Source: DYJK01 sp040755055
Lineage (GTDB): Bacteria; Bacteroidota; Ignavibacteria; Ignavibacteriales; Melioribacteraceae
Length of the DNA stretch: 64,000 nucleotides
Direction: 5' to 3'
NCBI GenBank assembly: GCA_040755055.1
Contig: JBFMBS010000022.1
Location: 8,795-72,794, forward strand
In this document: piece after piece, positions 18,774 through 27,510 of the stretch
How the letters are laid out: the number at the start of each line of letters is the position of its first letter
Numbering within the stretch: the stretch's first letter is position 1
Notes under the pieces: model-generated
Told to the model about the DNA's origin: nothing
The model's database searches: none
Seen by the model: the letters and a program-made list of their open reading frames with translations, nothing else
Program-made: the position numbers and the translations under genes

Positions 18774-18872
18774 AAATTCCTTAATAAATCTGTAAACGCA
18801 ATATTACGAACTTAAACGTGCTTGTCAAACGTTACAAAAATACTTATAATAAATATAGGATATTTGCTTATA

Positions 18873-18889
18873 GGTGTATTTTGTACACC
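18873..18889. promoter_or_regulatory. Candidate operator for the Nudix-type xylose regulator
   Basis: A perfect inverted repeat GGTGTA-TTTTG-TACACC sits in the 158-bp divergent region, 43 bp before the xylB start. Its place and symmetry suit a dimeric repressor site. A single GGTGTA half-site also occurs at 20495-20500, but there it coincides with the xylA Shine-Dalgarno. Inferred from sequence only. Confidence 0.5.
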
Positions 18890-18931
18890 GTAAATATTTT
18901 CGACGATATTTGGTAACATCGAGGAGATCAG

Positions 18932-20416
18932 ATGCTTTCCATAGGGTATGATATTGGCAGTTCTTCCATCAAAGCTGCAATTTTAGATATAGAAAAAGGT
19001 AATGTAATAGTCAGCGGTTTTTATCCCGAAGAAGAGATGAAAATCAATTCAATCAAGCCCGGATTTGCCGAACAAGATCCTGAAATGTGGTGGTCACATG
19101 CAAAACATTTAACACGTTATTTAATCGAAAAAAATAGTATTGATGGCGGTCAAATAAAATCTATCGGCATCTCATACCAAATGCATGGTTTGGTAATTGT
19201 TAATAAAAAACATGAGGTGATTCGTCCTTCAATAATTTGGTGTGATAGCCGTGCTGTTGATTTGGGTAATTCAGCATTTGAAAAAATTGGGAAAGAGTTT
19301 TGTCTCCAGCACTTACTAAACTCACCTGGAAATTTTACAGCTTCAAAACTTAGATGGCTTAAAGAAAATGAAAAAGAAAACTATAACAAAATTTACAAGA
19401 TAATGTTACCCGGGGATTTCATTGCCATGAAGCTCACCGGGCATATTAATACAACGATTTCCGGGTTATCGGAAGGCATTTTTTGGGATTTCTTGCAACA
19501 TGATGTTTCGTCAGAGGTCCTTGATTATTTTGAAATTGACAAAAAACTAATTCCTGAAATAAAACCGGCCTTTTCGGTCCAATCAAAGATCGCAAAATCT
19601 GTTGCAGAAGAACTTGGCATAAATAGAGAGGCGGTCGTTTCCTATCGTGCCGGTGATCAACCGAATAATGCCTTCTCGTTAAATGTTTTGAGTGACGGTG
19701 AAATAGCAGCTACTGCCGGCACTTCGGGAGTAGTGTATGGAGTTACGAACAAGATAAACTTTGATAAATTTTCCCGTGTAAATCAATTCGCACATGTTAA
19801 TCATACTAAAGATGATACCCGTCTGGGTGTTTTGTTATGCGTCAATGGCACCGGAATACAAAATTCGTGGATGCGCAAAATTATCGGTAATAATTTGTCT
19901 TATGAAGAGATGAACGAAAAAGGTGCAGAAATACCGATCGGTTCAGACGGTATTACGGTATTACCATTTGGAAATGGAGCCGAACGCATTTTAAACAACA
20001 AAAATATCGGCAGTCATATTCTGGGAATTGATTTTAACTGGCATTCACATTCCCATTTAATCAGAGCTGCCCAAGAAGGTATTGCCTTTGCGTTCAAGTA
20101 CGGTATCGAGATTATGAATGAGATGGGTTTAGATATCCGTGTTATTCGAGCCGGAAAATCAAACATGTTTTTAAGTTCTATCTTCAGACAAACGTTATCA
20201 AATATTACGAATGCATTAATCGAACTATACGATACTGATGGTGCACAAGGCGCAGCACGCGGCGCAGCGGTCGGTGCCGGGTACTATAAGTCATTCAGCG
20301 AGGCATTCCAAACATTAAACAAAATGGAAGTTATAACGCCGAACAAGAATGAAATTGAAAGAACTTCGGAAAGTTATAGTCTTTGGAAGAATAAATTAAA
20401 AATGTTCTTAGAATAA
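18932..20416 (+). CDS. xylB: Xylulokinase-like FGGY carbohydrate kinase
   Basis: A 494-residue sugar kinase of the FGGY family, expected to phosphorylate D-xylulose to xylulose 5-phosphate. It shows the N-terminal phosphate loop MLSIGYDIGSSSIKAAILD, the substrate-contact ISYQMHGLVIVN, WCDSRAVDLG, the AGDQPNNAFSLNVLSDG catalytic-Asp region and TAGTSGVVYGVT. A strong GAGGAG Shine-Dalgarno precedes the ATG. It is followed by xylA and an aldose epimerase, and is divergent from the Nudix regulator, so the substrate assignment is well supported by context. Confidence 0.92.
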   Translation: MLSIGYDIGSSSIKAAILDIEKGNVIVSGFYPEEEMKINSIKPGFAEQDPEMWWSHAKHLTRYLIEKNSIDGGQIKSIGISYQMHGLVIVNKKHEVIRPSIIWCDSRAVDLGNSAFEKIGKEFCLQHLLNSPGNFTASKLRWLKENEKENYNKIYKIMLPGDFIAMKLTGHINTTISGLSEGIFWDFLQHDVSSEVLDYFEIDKKLIPEIKPAFSVQSKIAKSVAEELGINREAVVSYRAGDQPNNAFSLNVLSDGEIAATAGTSGVVYGVTNKINFDKFSRVNQFAHVNHTKDDTRLGVLLCVNGTGIQNSWMRKIIGNNLSYEEMNEKGAEIPIGSDGITVLPFGNGAERILNNKNIGSHILGIDFNWHSHSHLIRAAQEGIAFAFKYGIEIMNEMGLDIRVIRAGKSNMFLSSIFRQTLSNITNALIELYDTDGAQGAARGAAVGAGYYKSFSEAFQTLNKMEVITPNKNEIERTSESYSLWKNKLKMFLE

Positions 20417-20502
20417 TCATTTATATCTCAAATTGAATAATAAAAAATGCAATTACAGCATATCGGAATTAATTATTAATTGAACAAATATAAAGGTGTA
20501 TA

Positions 20503-21831
20503 ATGGAATATTATGTAGGTAATCAAGAATACTTTAAAGGAATTGGAAAAATAAAATATGAAGGCCACGATTCTCGCAATCCGCTTGCATTCAAATGGTA
20601 CGATGAGAATAAAATTGTTTTCGGGAAAAAGATGAAAGATTATTTCCGGTTTGCCGTTGCATATTGGCATTCTTTCTGTAACGATGGCGGTGATCAATTT
20701 GGTCACGGGACCAGGTATCTTGCCTGGAATGATAATAGCGATGCAATTAGTAAAGCTAAAGCAAAAATGGATGCTGCATTTGAATTCATCACTAAAATAG
20801 GAATCCCTTTTTACTGTTTCCATGATATCGATTTAGTAAATGAAGGGGATACAATTGCTGAAACCGACAAAAGAATTCAAACATTGGTGGATTATGCTAA
20901 AGAGAAACAAAAAGAAACCGGGGTTAAATTACTTTGGGGAACAGCAAACTTGTTTACTCATAAACGTTATATGAATGGTGCCGCCACTAACCCTGATTTT
21001 ACTGTGCTAACCTATGCAGCAACTCAAGTAAAGAGAGCATTGGACGCGACTATCGAACTTGGAGGAGATAACTATGTATTCTGGGGAGGACGCGAAGGTT
21101 ATTCATCATTATTAAACACAAATATGAAACGCGAAAAAGATCATCTCGGTAAATTTTTATGCCTTGCACGTGATTACGCACGTAAAAATGGTTTCAAAGG
21201 TACATTCCTTATTGAGCCGAAACCGATGGAACCAACTAAGCATCAATACGATTATGATGCTGAAACTGTTATCGGATTTTTGCGCTACTATGGATTAGAT
21301 AAAGATTTCAAACTTAACATTGAAGTTAACCACGCTACATTAGCCGGCCATACTTTTCAACACGAGATACAATGTGCCGCTGATGCCGGTTTGTTTGGAA
21401 GTATCGATGCTAACCGTGGCGATTATCAAAATGGCTGGGACACAGACCAATTCCCTATTAACATATACGAAATGGTTGAAACAATGTTGATAATTGCAGA
21501 AGCCGGTGGATTTGGGAAAGGCGGTGTAAACTTCGATGCAAAAGTAAGAAGAAATTCAACCGACACCGATGATCTATTCATTGCACATATTTCCGGTATG
21601 GATTTGTTCGCACGTGCGCTTATAACTGCTGAAAAAATTCTCACTCAATCCAATTATAAAGAGATGAGATTAAATCGTTACAAATCATTTGATATAGATA
21701 ATGGTGTCAAATTTGAAAAAGGTGAACTAAGTTTAGAAGATTTACGCGATCTTGCCGTTAAACTTGGAGAACCAAAACAAATAAGCGGTAAACAAGAATT
21801 ATATGAACAGTTGATTAATCTTTATTTATAA
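20503..21831 (+). CDS. xylA: Xylose isomerase (class II)
   Basis: XylA converts D-xylose to D-xylulose. The 442-residue length is that of class II enzymes. Visible motifs are FYCFHDIDL with the catalytic His, VFWGGREGYSSLLNT, LIEPKPMEPTKHQYDYD with metal-binding Glu and the conserved Lys, NIEVNHATLAGHTFQHE and IDANRGDYQNGWDTDQFP with further metal ligands. It lies 86 bp after xylB, with an AAAGGTG Shine-Dalgarno. No xylose transporter gene is adjacent. Confidence 0.97.
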   Translation: MEYYVGNQEYFKGIGKIKYEGHDSRNPLAFKWYDENKIVFGKKMKDYFRFAVAYWHSFCNDGGDQFGHGTRYLAWNDNSDAISKAKAKMDAAFEFITKIGIPFYCFHDIDLVNEGDTIAETDKRIQTLVDYAKEKQKETGVKLLWGTANLFTHKRYMNGAATNPDFTVLTYAATQVKRALDATIELGGDNYVFWGGREGYSSLLNTNMKREKDHLGKFLCLARDYARKNGFKGTFLIEPKPMEPTKHQYDYDAETVIGFLRYYGLDKDFKLNIEVNHATLAGHTFQHEIQCAADAGLFGSIDANRGDYQNGWDTDQFPINIYEMVETMLIIAEAGGFGKGGVNFDAKVRRNSTDTDDLFIAHISGMDLFARALITAEKILTQSNYKEMRLNRYKSFDIDNGVKFEKGELSLEDLRDLAVKLGEPKQISGKQELYEQLINLYL

Positions 21832-21909
21832 CTTTATAACCTATCATCATGGATTATTAGTCTTCAATCAAATATTTTCTGTATGAAAAATAATGAGTGA
21901 GTGGCGAAG

Positions 21910-23055
21910 ATGAAAAAAATTACATTATTACTTTCATTTGTAATTCTACCAGCAATATTTGACTTATCATGTAAAGCCCAAGTTGAAAGCAATGTTATAG
22001 CACAGAAAAAATCTTTCGGCAGATTATCAGATGGCAACGAAGCGTATCTCTATACCCTAAAAAATAAAAATGGTACCGAAGTTGATATTTCAAATTACGG
22101 TGCTGTTATCGTCAAAATAATTGTTCCGGATAAAGATGGTACATATAAAGATGTAGTACTTGGCTATGATTCAGTACAAGATTATGAGAAATGCAAATCA
22201 TATTTTGGTGCAGTAGTTGGCAGATACGGCAATAGAATTAAAAAAGGAACGTTTAAGCTCGATGGGAAAGAATATCAACTAACCATAAACGATGGAGAAA
22301 ATCATCTGCATGGCGGCAAAAAAGGAATAAATAAACGACTCTGGACTGTAACTGAATTTGACACTATATCGAATGGTCAAAAAATTACATTAAAATATTT
22401 CAGCGCAGACGGAGAAGAAGGTTATCCTGGTAATGTTGAGTTAAATGTTACCTATACCTTAACAAAGAATAATGAATTAATCATTTATTACTCTGCTACA
22501 ACAGATCAAAATACGATCCTCAATCCTACAAACCATACTTACTTCAACCTGACCGGCGACCCAACAAAAACAATCCTTGAACATGAATTGATGATTGATG
22601 CTAACCAGTTTACGCCGGTTGACGACAAACTTATTCCTTTGGGAAATCTTATGGATGTAACAAACACTCCGTTCAATTTTAGCACGCCTAAGAAAATCGG
22701 GAAAGATATTGAGACTAATGACGAACAATTAAAATTTGGCAAAGGTTATGATCATAATTGGGTACTCAACAAACATCAAGATAAGATTTTTAAATGCGCC
22801 AGTTTATACGATTCTTCAAGCGGCAGATTCATGGAAATTTATACTGATCAACCCGGGCTGCAATTTTACAGCGGTAATTTCTTAGATGGTTCTATAACTG
22901 GAAAAAAAGGAATTAAATATCGGCATAGAACCGGTTTATGTCTGGAGACACAACGCTTCCCGGATTCACCAAATAACCCTCAATTTCCTACTGTTCGATT
23001 AAACGCCGGGGAAATTTACACACATACTGCTGTTTATAAATTCTCGGTGAAATGA
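21910..23055 (+). CDS. Aldose 1-epimerase (mutarotase), exported form
   Basis: The protein interconverts alpha and beta anomers of aldoses. Catalytic elements are the His of ENHLHGG, the His in NPTNHTYFNL and the Glu in GLCLETQRFPDSPN. About 30 N-terminal residues precede the core and form a signal peptide; a Cys after a hydrophobic stretch (FDLSC) might be lipidated, though the lipobox is not canonical. The enzyme therefore likely acts outside the cytoplasm on sugars entering the cell. The frame also has an upstream GTG at 21901; ATG at 21910 followed by KKITLLL fits a signal peptide better. It is the third gene of the xylose module. Confidence 0.9.
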   Translation: MKKITLLLSFVILPAIFDLSCKAQVESNVIAQKKSFGRLSDGNEAYLYTLKNKNGTEVDISNYGAVIVKIIVPDKDGTYKDVVLGYDSVQDYEKCKSYFGAVVGRYGNRIKKGTFKLDGKEYQLTINDGENHLHGGKKGINKRLWTVTEFDTISNGQKITLKYFSADGEEGYPGNVELNVTYTLTKNNELIIYYSATTDQNTILNPTNHTYFNLTGDPTKTILEHELMIDANQFTPVDDKLIPLGNLMDVTNTPFNFSTPKKIGKDIETNDEQLKFGKGYDHNWVLNKHQDKIFKCASLYDSSSGRFMEIYTDQPGLQFYSGNFLDGSITGKKGIKYRHRTGLCLETQRFPDSPNNPQFPTVRLNAGEIYTHTAVYKFSVK

Positions 23056-23110
23056 ACCAACTAAAATAATACTTATCAAATATGGTTTGAGCGCAAAAAC
23101 AAGAAACAAT

Positions 23111-24121
23111 CTAATCTCTCGACCAAGTAACGCTCCTATCGCAAACACCAGGCGCATTTGTTATTTGTGTTAATCCGGTACCATCTTTATTAACTATATA
23201 AATGTGCGATTCATATCCTTCCTTAAGTTGATTAAAAGCCAAACGCGTTCCATCGGGCGACCAACAAAGTGATAAAGTATTAAATCCGTACCATTCTTTT
23301 TGACGATCTCCGCACGTCCATTCATAAACTGTAGTAAGTACGTTGCTGCCGGGATCATATAACATTACCTTTCCACCAAAATTAAGAATTGAATTACTAA
23401 CAACTTTTTTCTTTGCTTGGAGGAATGCTATTAATTTTCCATCAGGTGACCAACATGGCGTGTAAATACTTCCCCACTGCTCAAAATCTACTGCCAAAAA
23501 TACTTTTACTTCACTATTATCCAGTAAATAAATTGTACCTCCATCTGAATAGATTAATTTATTATCAACTGATTCGGAAAAAGGTGTACTCGGTTTTCGT
23601 AAAGTGAATTCGTGTATAAATTCTTTATCTGATAAATTATCCGGCTTAATGCGATATAATAAAGCATAATTGGTAACCTGATTGATTACCCAAAAGTAAA
23701 CGTTGCTTCCATCATAAGACCAATTAGGGCACCGGTCTTGCCCGGCAATGTTTGATATATTTTTTTTGGAAGTTCCATCCAATGACGATACATAAATATC
23801 TAATGACCAAGGACTGGTACCGGAATTTTCTGAAAATGCAACTCTGTTTCCAGATGGTGAAATTGAAGGGGCGTCACAAGCAGTTTGAAATCCAATCGCA
23901 TTTTGATTCTCTGAATCTAAAACACAAACGCCGGAATAATTATTATTCTCCGGGCCAATTCTTTCAAATACAATTTTTCCGATACCAATTTTTGAATAAG
24001 GGATAGAATCCCGGATAGCTGGAAAAGGAATAATATCACTGGCAAGATTGTCTTCAACCGGAGTACCATCTGAACAGTGTAGTAGTATGGGAAGTAGAGC
24101 CAATAACAAATAGCGGTTCAT
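23111..24121 (-). CDS. TolB-like WD40/PD40 beta-propeller lipoprotein
   Basis: A 336-residue protein with an N-terminal signal and lipobox-like end (LLPILLHCSDG). At least four PD40 repeats are visible: ISPSGNRVAFSE, NWSYDGSNVYFW, CWSPDGKLIAFLQ and CWSPDGTRLAFNQ. Such propellers resemble the C-terminal domain of TolB but lack its N-terminal domain, so this is not TolB itself; binding of a protein or glycan at the outer membrane is the usual guess. It converges with the mutarotase gene and is followed by about 55 bp without a gene. Confidence 0.8.
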   Translation of the reverse strand: MNRYLLLALLPILLHCSDGTPVEDNLASDIIPFPAIRDSIPYSKIGIGKIVFERIGPENNNYSGVCVLDSENQNAIGFQTACDAPSISPSGNRVAFSENSGTSPWSLDIYVSSLDGTSKKNISNIAGQDRCPNWSYDGSNVYFWVINQVTNYALLYRIKPDNLSDKEFIHEFTLRKPSTPFSESVDNKLIYSDGGTIYLLDNSEVKVFLAVDFEQWGSIYTPCWSPDGKLIAFLQAKKKVVSNSILNFGGKVMLYDPGSNVLTTVYEWTCGDRQKEWYGFNTLSLCWSPDGTRLAFNQLKEGYESHIYIVNKDGTGLTQITNAPGVCDRSVTWSRD

Positions 24122-24172
24122 AATTACCTCGCGTTTATCAGCCCAACAAGAAAAGAATGAATATTAGAAATG

Positions 24173-24201
24173 AAAAGTGCGAAATAATATTTCGCACTTT
24201 T
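24173..24201 (-). terminator. Rho-independent terminator after tRNA-Phe
   Basis: A perfect 13-bp stem (AAAAGTGCGAAAT with its complement, 3-nt loop) lies immediately 3' of the tRNA on the minus strand. It ends in a run of T on that strand. Confidence 0.8.
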
Positions 24202-24202
24202 G

Positions 24203-24275
24203 TGGGCAGAGACGGAATCGAACCGCCGACACAAGGATTTTCAGTCCTTTGCTCTACCGACTGAGCTATCTGCCC
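24203..24275 (-). tRNA. tRNA-Phe (anticodon GAA)
   Basis: The minus strand folds into a complete cloverleaf. The acceptor stem is GGGCAGA/TCTGCCC, followed by the D arm AGCTCAGTCGGTAGAGC, the anticodon stem-loop AAGGA-CTGAAAA-TCCTT with GAA at the anticodon, and the T arm GGCGGTTCGATTCCGTC. Discriminator base is A. The 3' CCA is not encoded and must be added after transcription. Confidence 0.96.
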
Positions 24276-24388
24276 TTTTACTCTACTATCAGGTAGAAAA
24301 TTTGTGGGACAAATGTATAGAAATTGAAAATAAAATCAAAGAGAGCAAAAAAATATTTGATGGAGAAAATTTAGAATGGTATAAAAAA

Positions 24389-27300
24389 TTACTTCATAAT
24401 TCTTTTTAAAGTTTCGATAACTTTATCCCGTAAAAGCGGTTTAGGAATAAAATCAGTAAAACCGGCAGCAATAAAATTATCTCTAGCACCCGGCTGCATA
24501 TATGCTGTGGATGCAATTATAGGAAAATCTTTATAACCCGGCATCTTTTGTAATATACGCAATGCATCCAAACCGTTATACTCGCCTTGTAAATTAATAT
24601 CCATGATTATAAAATCGAATTTCTTTGTTTTAAGCAGAGGTAAAGCAACTTCAAAGCTTGGTGCAAATTCTATGCTTTTCAATTCCCTCATTTGGTTCTT
24701 AAATAGAATTTGTGAATCGACCTGATCTTCTAGATACAAACAAGATAATTGCGATAAGTCTAATTCCTTTGACTGCGATGGAAACGATGCAACCGGCTGT
24801 TCCTTGATTTGAGGTTTTTGTAAAGCTTTTGATTCTTTAACTTGTTTAGGAGATTCAACTTCTATAGATATTTTTTCAACGGGCACAAACTTTATTGGTA
24901 CAACCAAGCCGAATTCAACAACATCGTTATCTTTCACAACAGTCTCTTTTCTAACAGATAACAACTGGATTAATTTGTTAACCAATCTCATAGAGAATCT
25001 TGAGAACCCAAAATTTTTTCTGCTTGCAGTTTCTTCATCTGATAAAACATCGTTCAATCCTTTATATAAAAACGGTGTAATTACCGATCTAGTATCTTTA
25101 ACTGTTACAATAAAATTATTGTCATCGTAATTTTTGGCTGATAGAAAGAGTGTATTCTCCCGTGTAATCTGGATAGCAAATTTCAAAAACTCGCTTATTA
25201 GTGAAACTAACTTCTGACGATCCGTTTCGGCAGTTAACGAAGATGATATTTTACCATAAACAATTTCTAATTTTTTCGATTCGGAAAACTTCTTAGTATT
25301 CTCCTTTAATTCATCTAGTATTTCTACAAACCTAAACTCTTCAGGTCTAAACTTAATTACTTTCTGCTGCAGTGCTGAATACTCAACGGCATTATCCATA
25401 ATCTGCATAAGAAGTTTTTGATTCTCTTTGATAATATCCACAGCTTCTTTTTGTTCATCCGAGGGGGTGCCAAGACTCTCCCATAATTCTTGTGTGAATC
25501 CTAATATCACGTTGATTGGTGTCAATATTTCATGGAACATATTCGAGAGAAATGACGCATCAATTTTATCTAAGGTCTCATCCTGGGTATGTTTTAAATC
25601 TTTTGTACCGCTTCTTTCTTCATTCGGCCTAATAACTAAGTTATATTCCTCAATATCACCGTTATAATCTTTAATAGGCGTAGCAACAACTAAACTTTTC
25701 AGCATGTTGCCCGAGGGTCTTTTAATATCAACTTCTATTGAAGATGTTTTTAACAGCCCCGAATGAAAAATATTTTTATTTACCTTTGCTCTGTCGTCAT
25801 CGGAGACAAGACTTATAAACGGTCTCGATTCGAGTTCTTTCTTTGAATAACCGAATTTTTTAGTAACATGTTCATTGATCTCTTTAATAAAACCATCTTT
25901 GTCGGTCTGTATTATTAAGTCGCTTGTATTATCAAATACTGATTGCAGCACTTGAACACGTTTTTTTTCACTTACTTCATCTGTTACATTACGAACCAGG
26001 TTGAGATGAGCTTTTTTACCTTTATATTCAATTGAATTTCTATTCAGTTCTACGAGTACGGAAGTGCCGTCACTCTTTTTATGGCGCCACGAACCCGAAT
26101 TTAAAGTTTTATTATCACCCGATTGTATTAAAGTTTGGATATCTTCCGGCGCGTAGAGATCCGTAAGATCCATATTTAAGAATTCATTTCTCTTATATCC
26201 GTAAAGCTTCAATGCCGAATCATTTACTTCAAGGAATTTTAAATTTTCCAGGTCATAAATAAACATCGCAATGGGACTGTTTAGAATAATCGAATCATAG
26301 AGTTGTGCTTTACTTTCAGTCAATAACTGCAGTTCATTTTTTTGAATGAATATAATTTGAGCACCATTATAGATACCGCCAAAATCAAAAAACTTAAACG
26401 CCTTGATTTCGGTTTTCAAGTTCCCTTTTTCTACAAATGTAAAAGTTGTATCAAGAACATCGGTGTTTTTATTATCAACCAAATATTTTTCTATTTGTTG
26501 AACAAAATCTTTATCGAATATTTTATGTAAATCATTCTTTTTGTAATCCACCTGATCGTTCAACAGCATCATTTTAATAAATTCGTCGCTGTATGCTTCA
26601 ATTTTGTTCTCAGCATCAAGGAGTAAAACTGCTTCCGAAAGATTCTTGAAGTACTCGTGATTAATAGTCGATTGTCCTGAAACATGTTTTGTTGTTGTCT
26701 TCTGGGAGAAACCGATTATAGCTACAACTTTATTATCGAGATCAATTATTGGAAACTGTACGATGTGTGCATTTTTATTAGCTCCGTTTAACGCCGGGAT
26801 AGCCGAGCCTTCCAACACAACAGCATTTGTAGATTCAATTATATATTGTTCGACTATCTTATAAAGATTTATTAAATACTTGGGCAGAAAATCTTGTTCG
26901 TTTTTATTTTCGATCTGTGCTGTCGAGAACCCAAGCGTCTGAGAATATGAGTCATTAATTAAAATAAATTTACCGTCGATGTTTTTTAGCCAAAAAAATT
27001 CTGCCAACTCGTTTATTTCTTTTTGAATCTTTGCCTTTTCTATAAAAGTGAATGGATACGATAATTTTATTTTATTTACAACAGATAATATTCTCTTGTC
27101 GGAAGTTATTTTTTCTAGTTCCGGGATAGAAATAGAAAATTTTGTGGTAACCGCCGTTGATTTTGATTCTTGTTGTTCCGATAATGCTACTAAGTAATAG
27201 ACATTATTCTCACTTCGAAGTGGATTAAAAATTATCTCAAAATTTTTATTATTACCATCGATAGCTAATTCAATAACATCTTTAGCAGCAGTATCATATT

Positions 27301-27502
27301 TCCTAGCATCAATAAAAATTCTCTGAATAGTTAGTAATTGTTTCTCATTAAAAATATCAAAGAAATTTACATTGGGCTGTAAAGCCGGAAGCAAATTTTT
27401 CAACTCTACGTTTACTGCAATCACCCTTCCAGATTTGTCAATAATTAAACTTGGTAGATTTGAAGAGATTTTTGAATCAATATTTTTTGTTTCACCGGCC
27501 AT
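24389..27502 (-). CDS. Multi-PAS hybrid sensor kinase with degenerate ATP-binding domain and C-terminal receiver
   Basis: A 1037-residue cytoplasmic protein without membrane segments. About five PAS-like domains can be read (near 10-115, 160-275, 285-395, 400-515 and 520-640), followed by a HisKA helix with a phospho-acceptor His in FHEILTPINVILGF. The HATPase region (about 745-885) is badly degenerate: N-box Asn residues are replaced (ISEFLKFAIQIT), the G1 box reads DTRSVI and the G2 box GFSRFSMR. The C-terminal receiver (920-1037) keeps its Asp (IIMDINLQG), Thr and Lys. It is the last gene of the polysaccharide locus, 8 bp after the FN3 lipoprotein gene. I infer a pseudokinase or scaffold whose receiver is fed by another kinase. 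Confidence 0.85.
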   Translation of the reverse strand: MAGETKNIDSKISSNLPSLIIDKSGRVIAVNVELKNLLPALQPNVNFFDIFNEKQLLTIQRIFIDARKYDTAAKDVIELAIDGNNKNFEIIFNPLRSENNVYYLVALSEQQESKSTAVTTKFSISIPELEKITSDKRILSVVNKIKLSYPFTFIEKAKIQKEINELAEFFWLKNIDGKFILINDSYSQTLGFSTAQIENKNEQDFLPKYLINLYKIVEQYIIESTNAVVLEGSAIPALNGANKNAHIVQFPIIDLDNKVVAIIGFSQKTTTKHVSGQSTINHEYFKNLSEAVLLLDAENKIEAYSDEFIKMMLLNDQVDYKKNDLHKIFDKDFVQQIEKYLVDNKNTDVLDTTFTFVEKGNLKTEIKAFKFFDFGGIYNGAQIIFIQKNELQLLTESKAQLYDSIILNSPIAMFIYDLENLKFLEVNDSALKLYGYKRNEFLNMDLTDLYAPEDIQTLIQSGDNKTLNSGSWRHKKSDGTSVLVELNRNSIEYKGKKAHLNLVRNVTDEVSEKKRVQVLQSVFDNTSDLIIQTDKDGFIKEINEHVTKKFGYSKKELESRPFISLVSDDDRAKVNKNIFHSGLLKTSSIEVDIKRPSGNMLKSLVVATPIKDYNGDIEEYNLVIRPNEERSGTKDLKHTQDETLDKIDASFLSNMFHEILTPINVILGFTQELWESLGTPSDEQKEAVDIIKENQKLLMQIMDNAVEYSALQQKVIKFRPEEFRFVEILDELKENTKKFSESKKLEIVYGKISSSLTAETDRQKLVSLISEFLKFAIQITRENTLFLSAKNYDDNNFIVTVKDTRSVITPFLYKGLNDVLSDEETASRKNFGFSRFSMRLVNKLIQLLSVRKETVVKDNDVVEFGLVVPIKFVPVEKISIEVESPKQVKESKALQKPQIKEQPVASFPSQSKELDLSQLSCLYLEDQVDSQILFKNQMRELKSIEFAPSFEVALPLLKTKKFDFIIMDINLQGEYNGLDALRILQKMPGYKDFPIIASTAYMQPGARDNFIAAGFTDFIPKPLLRDKVIETLKRIMK

Positions 27503-27510
27503 TTAATTAA

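Noticed and set aside
18801..18840. AACGT-N9-ACGTT as a second regulator site
   Set aside because: The arms are only 5 bp in AT-rich DNA and the spacing differs from the perfect palindrome nearby.
20495..20500. Second GGTGTA site at xylA as an operator
   Set aside because: Only one half-site is present and it coincides with the Shine-Dalgarno AAAGGTG of xylA.
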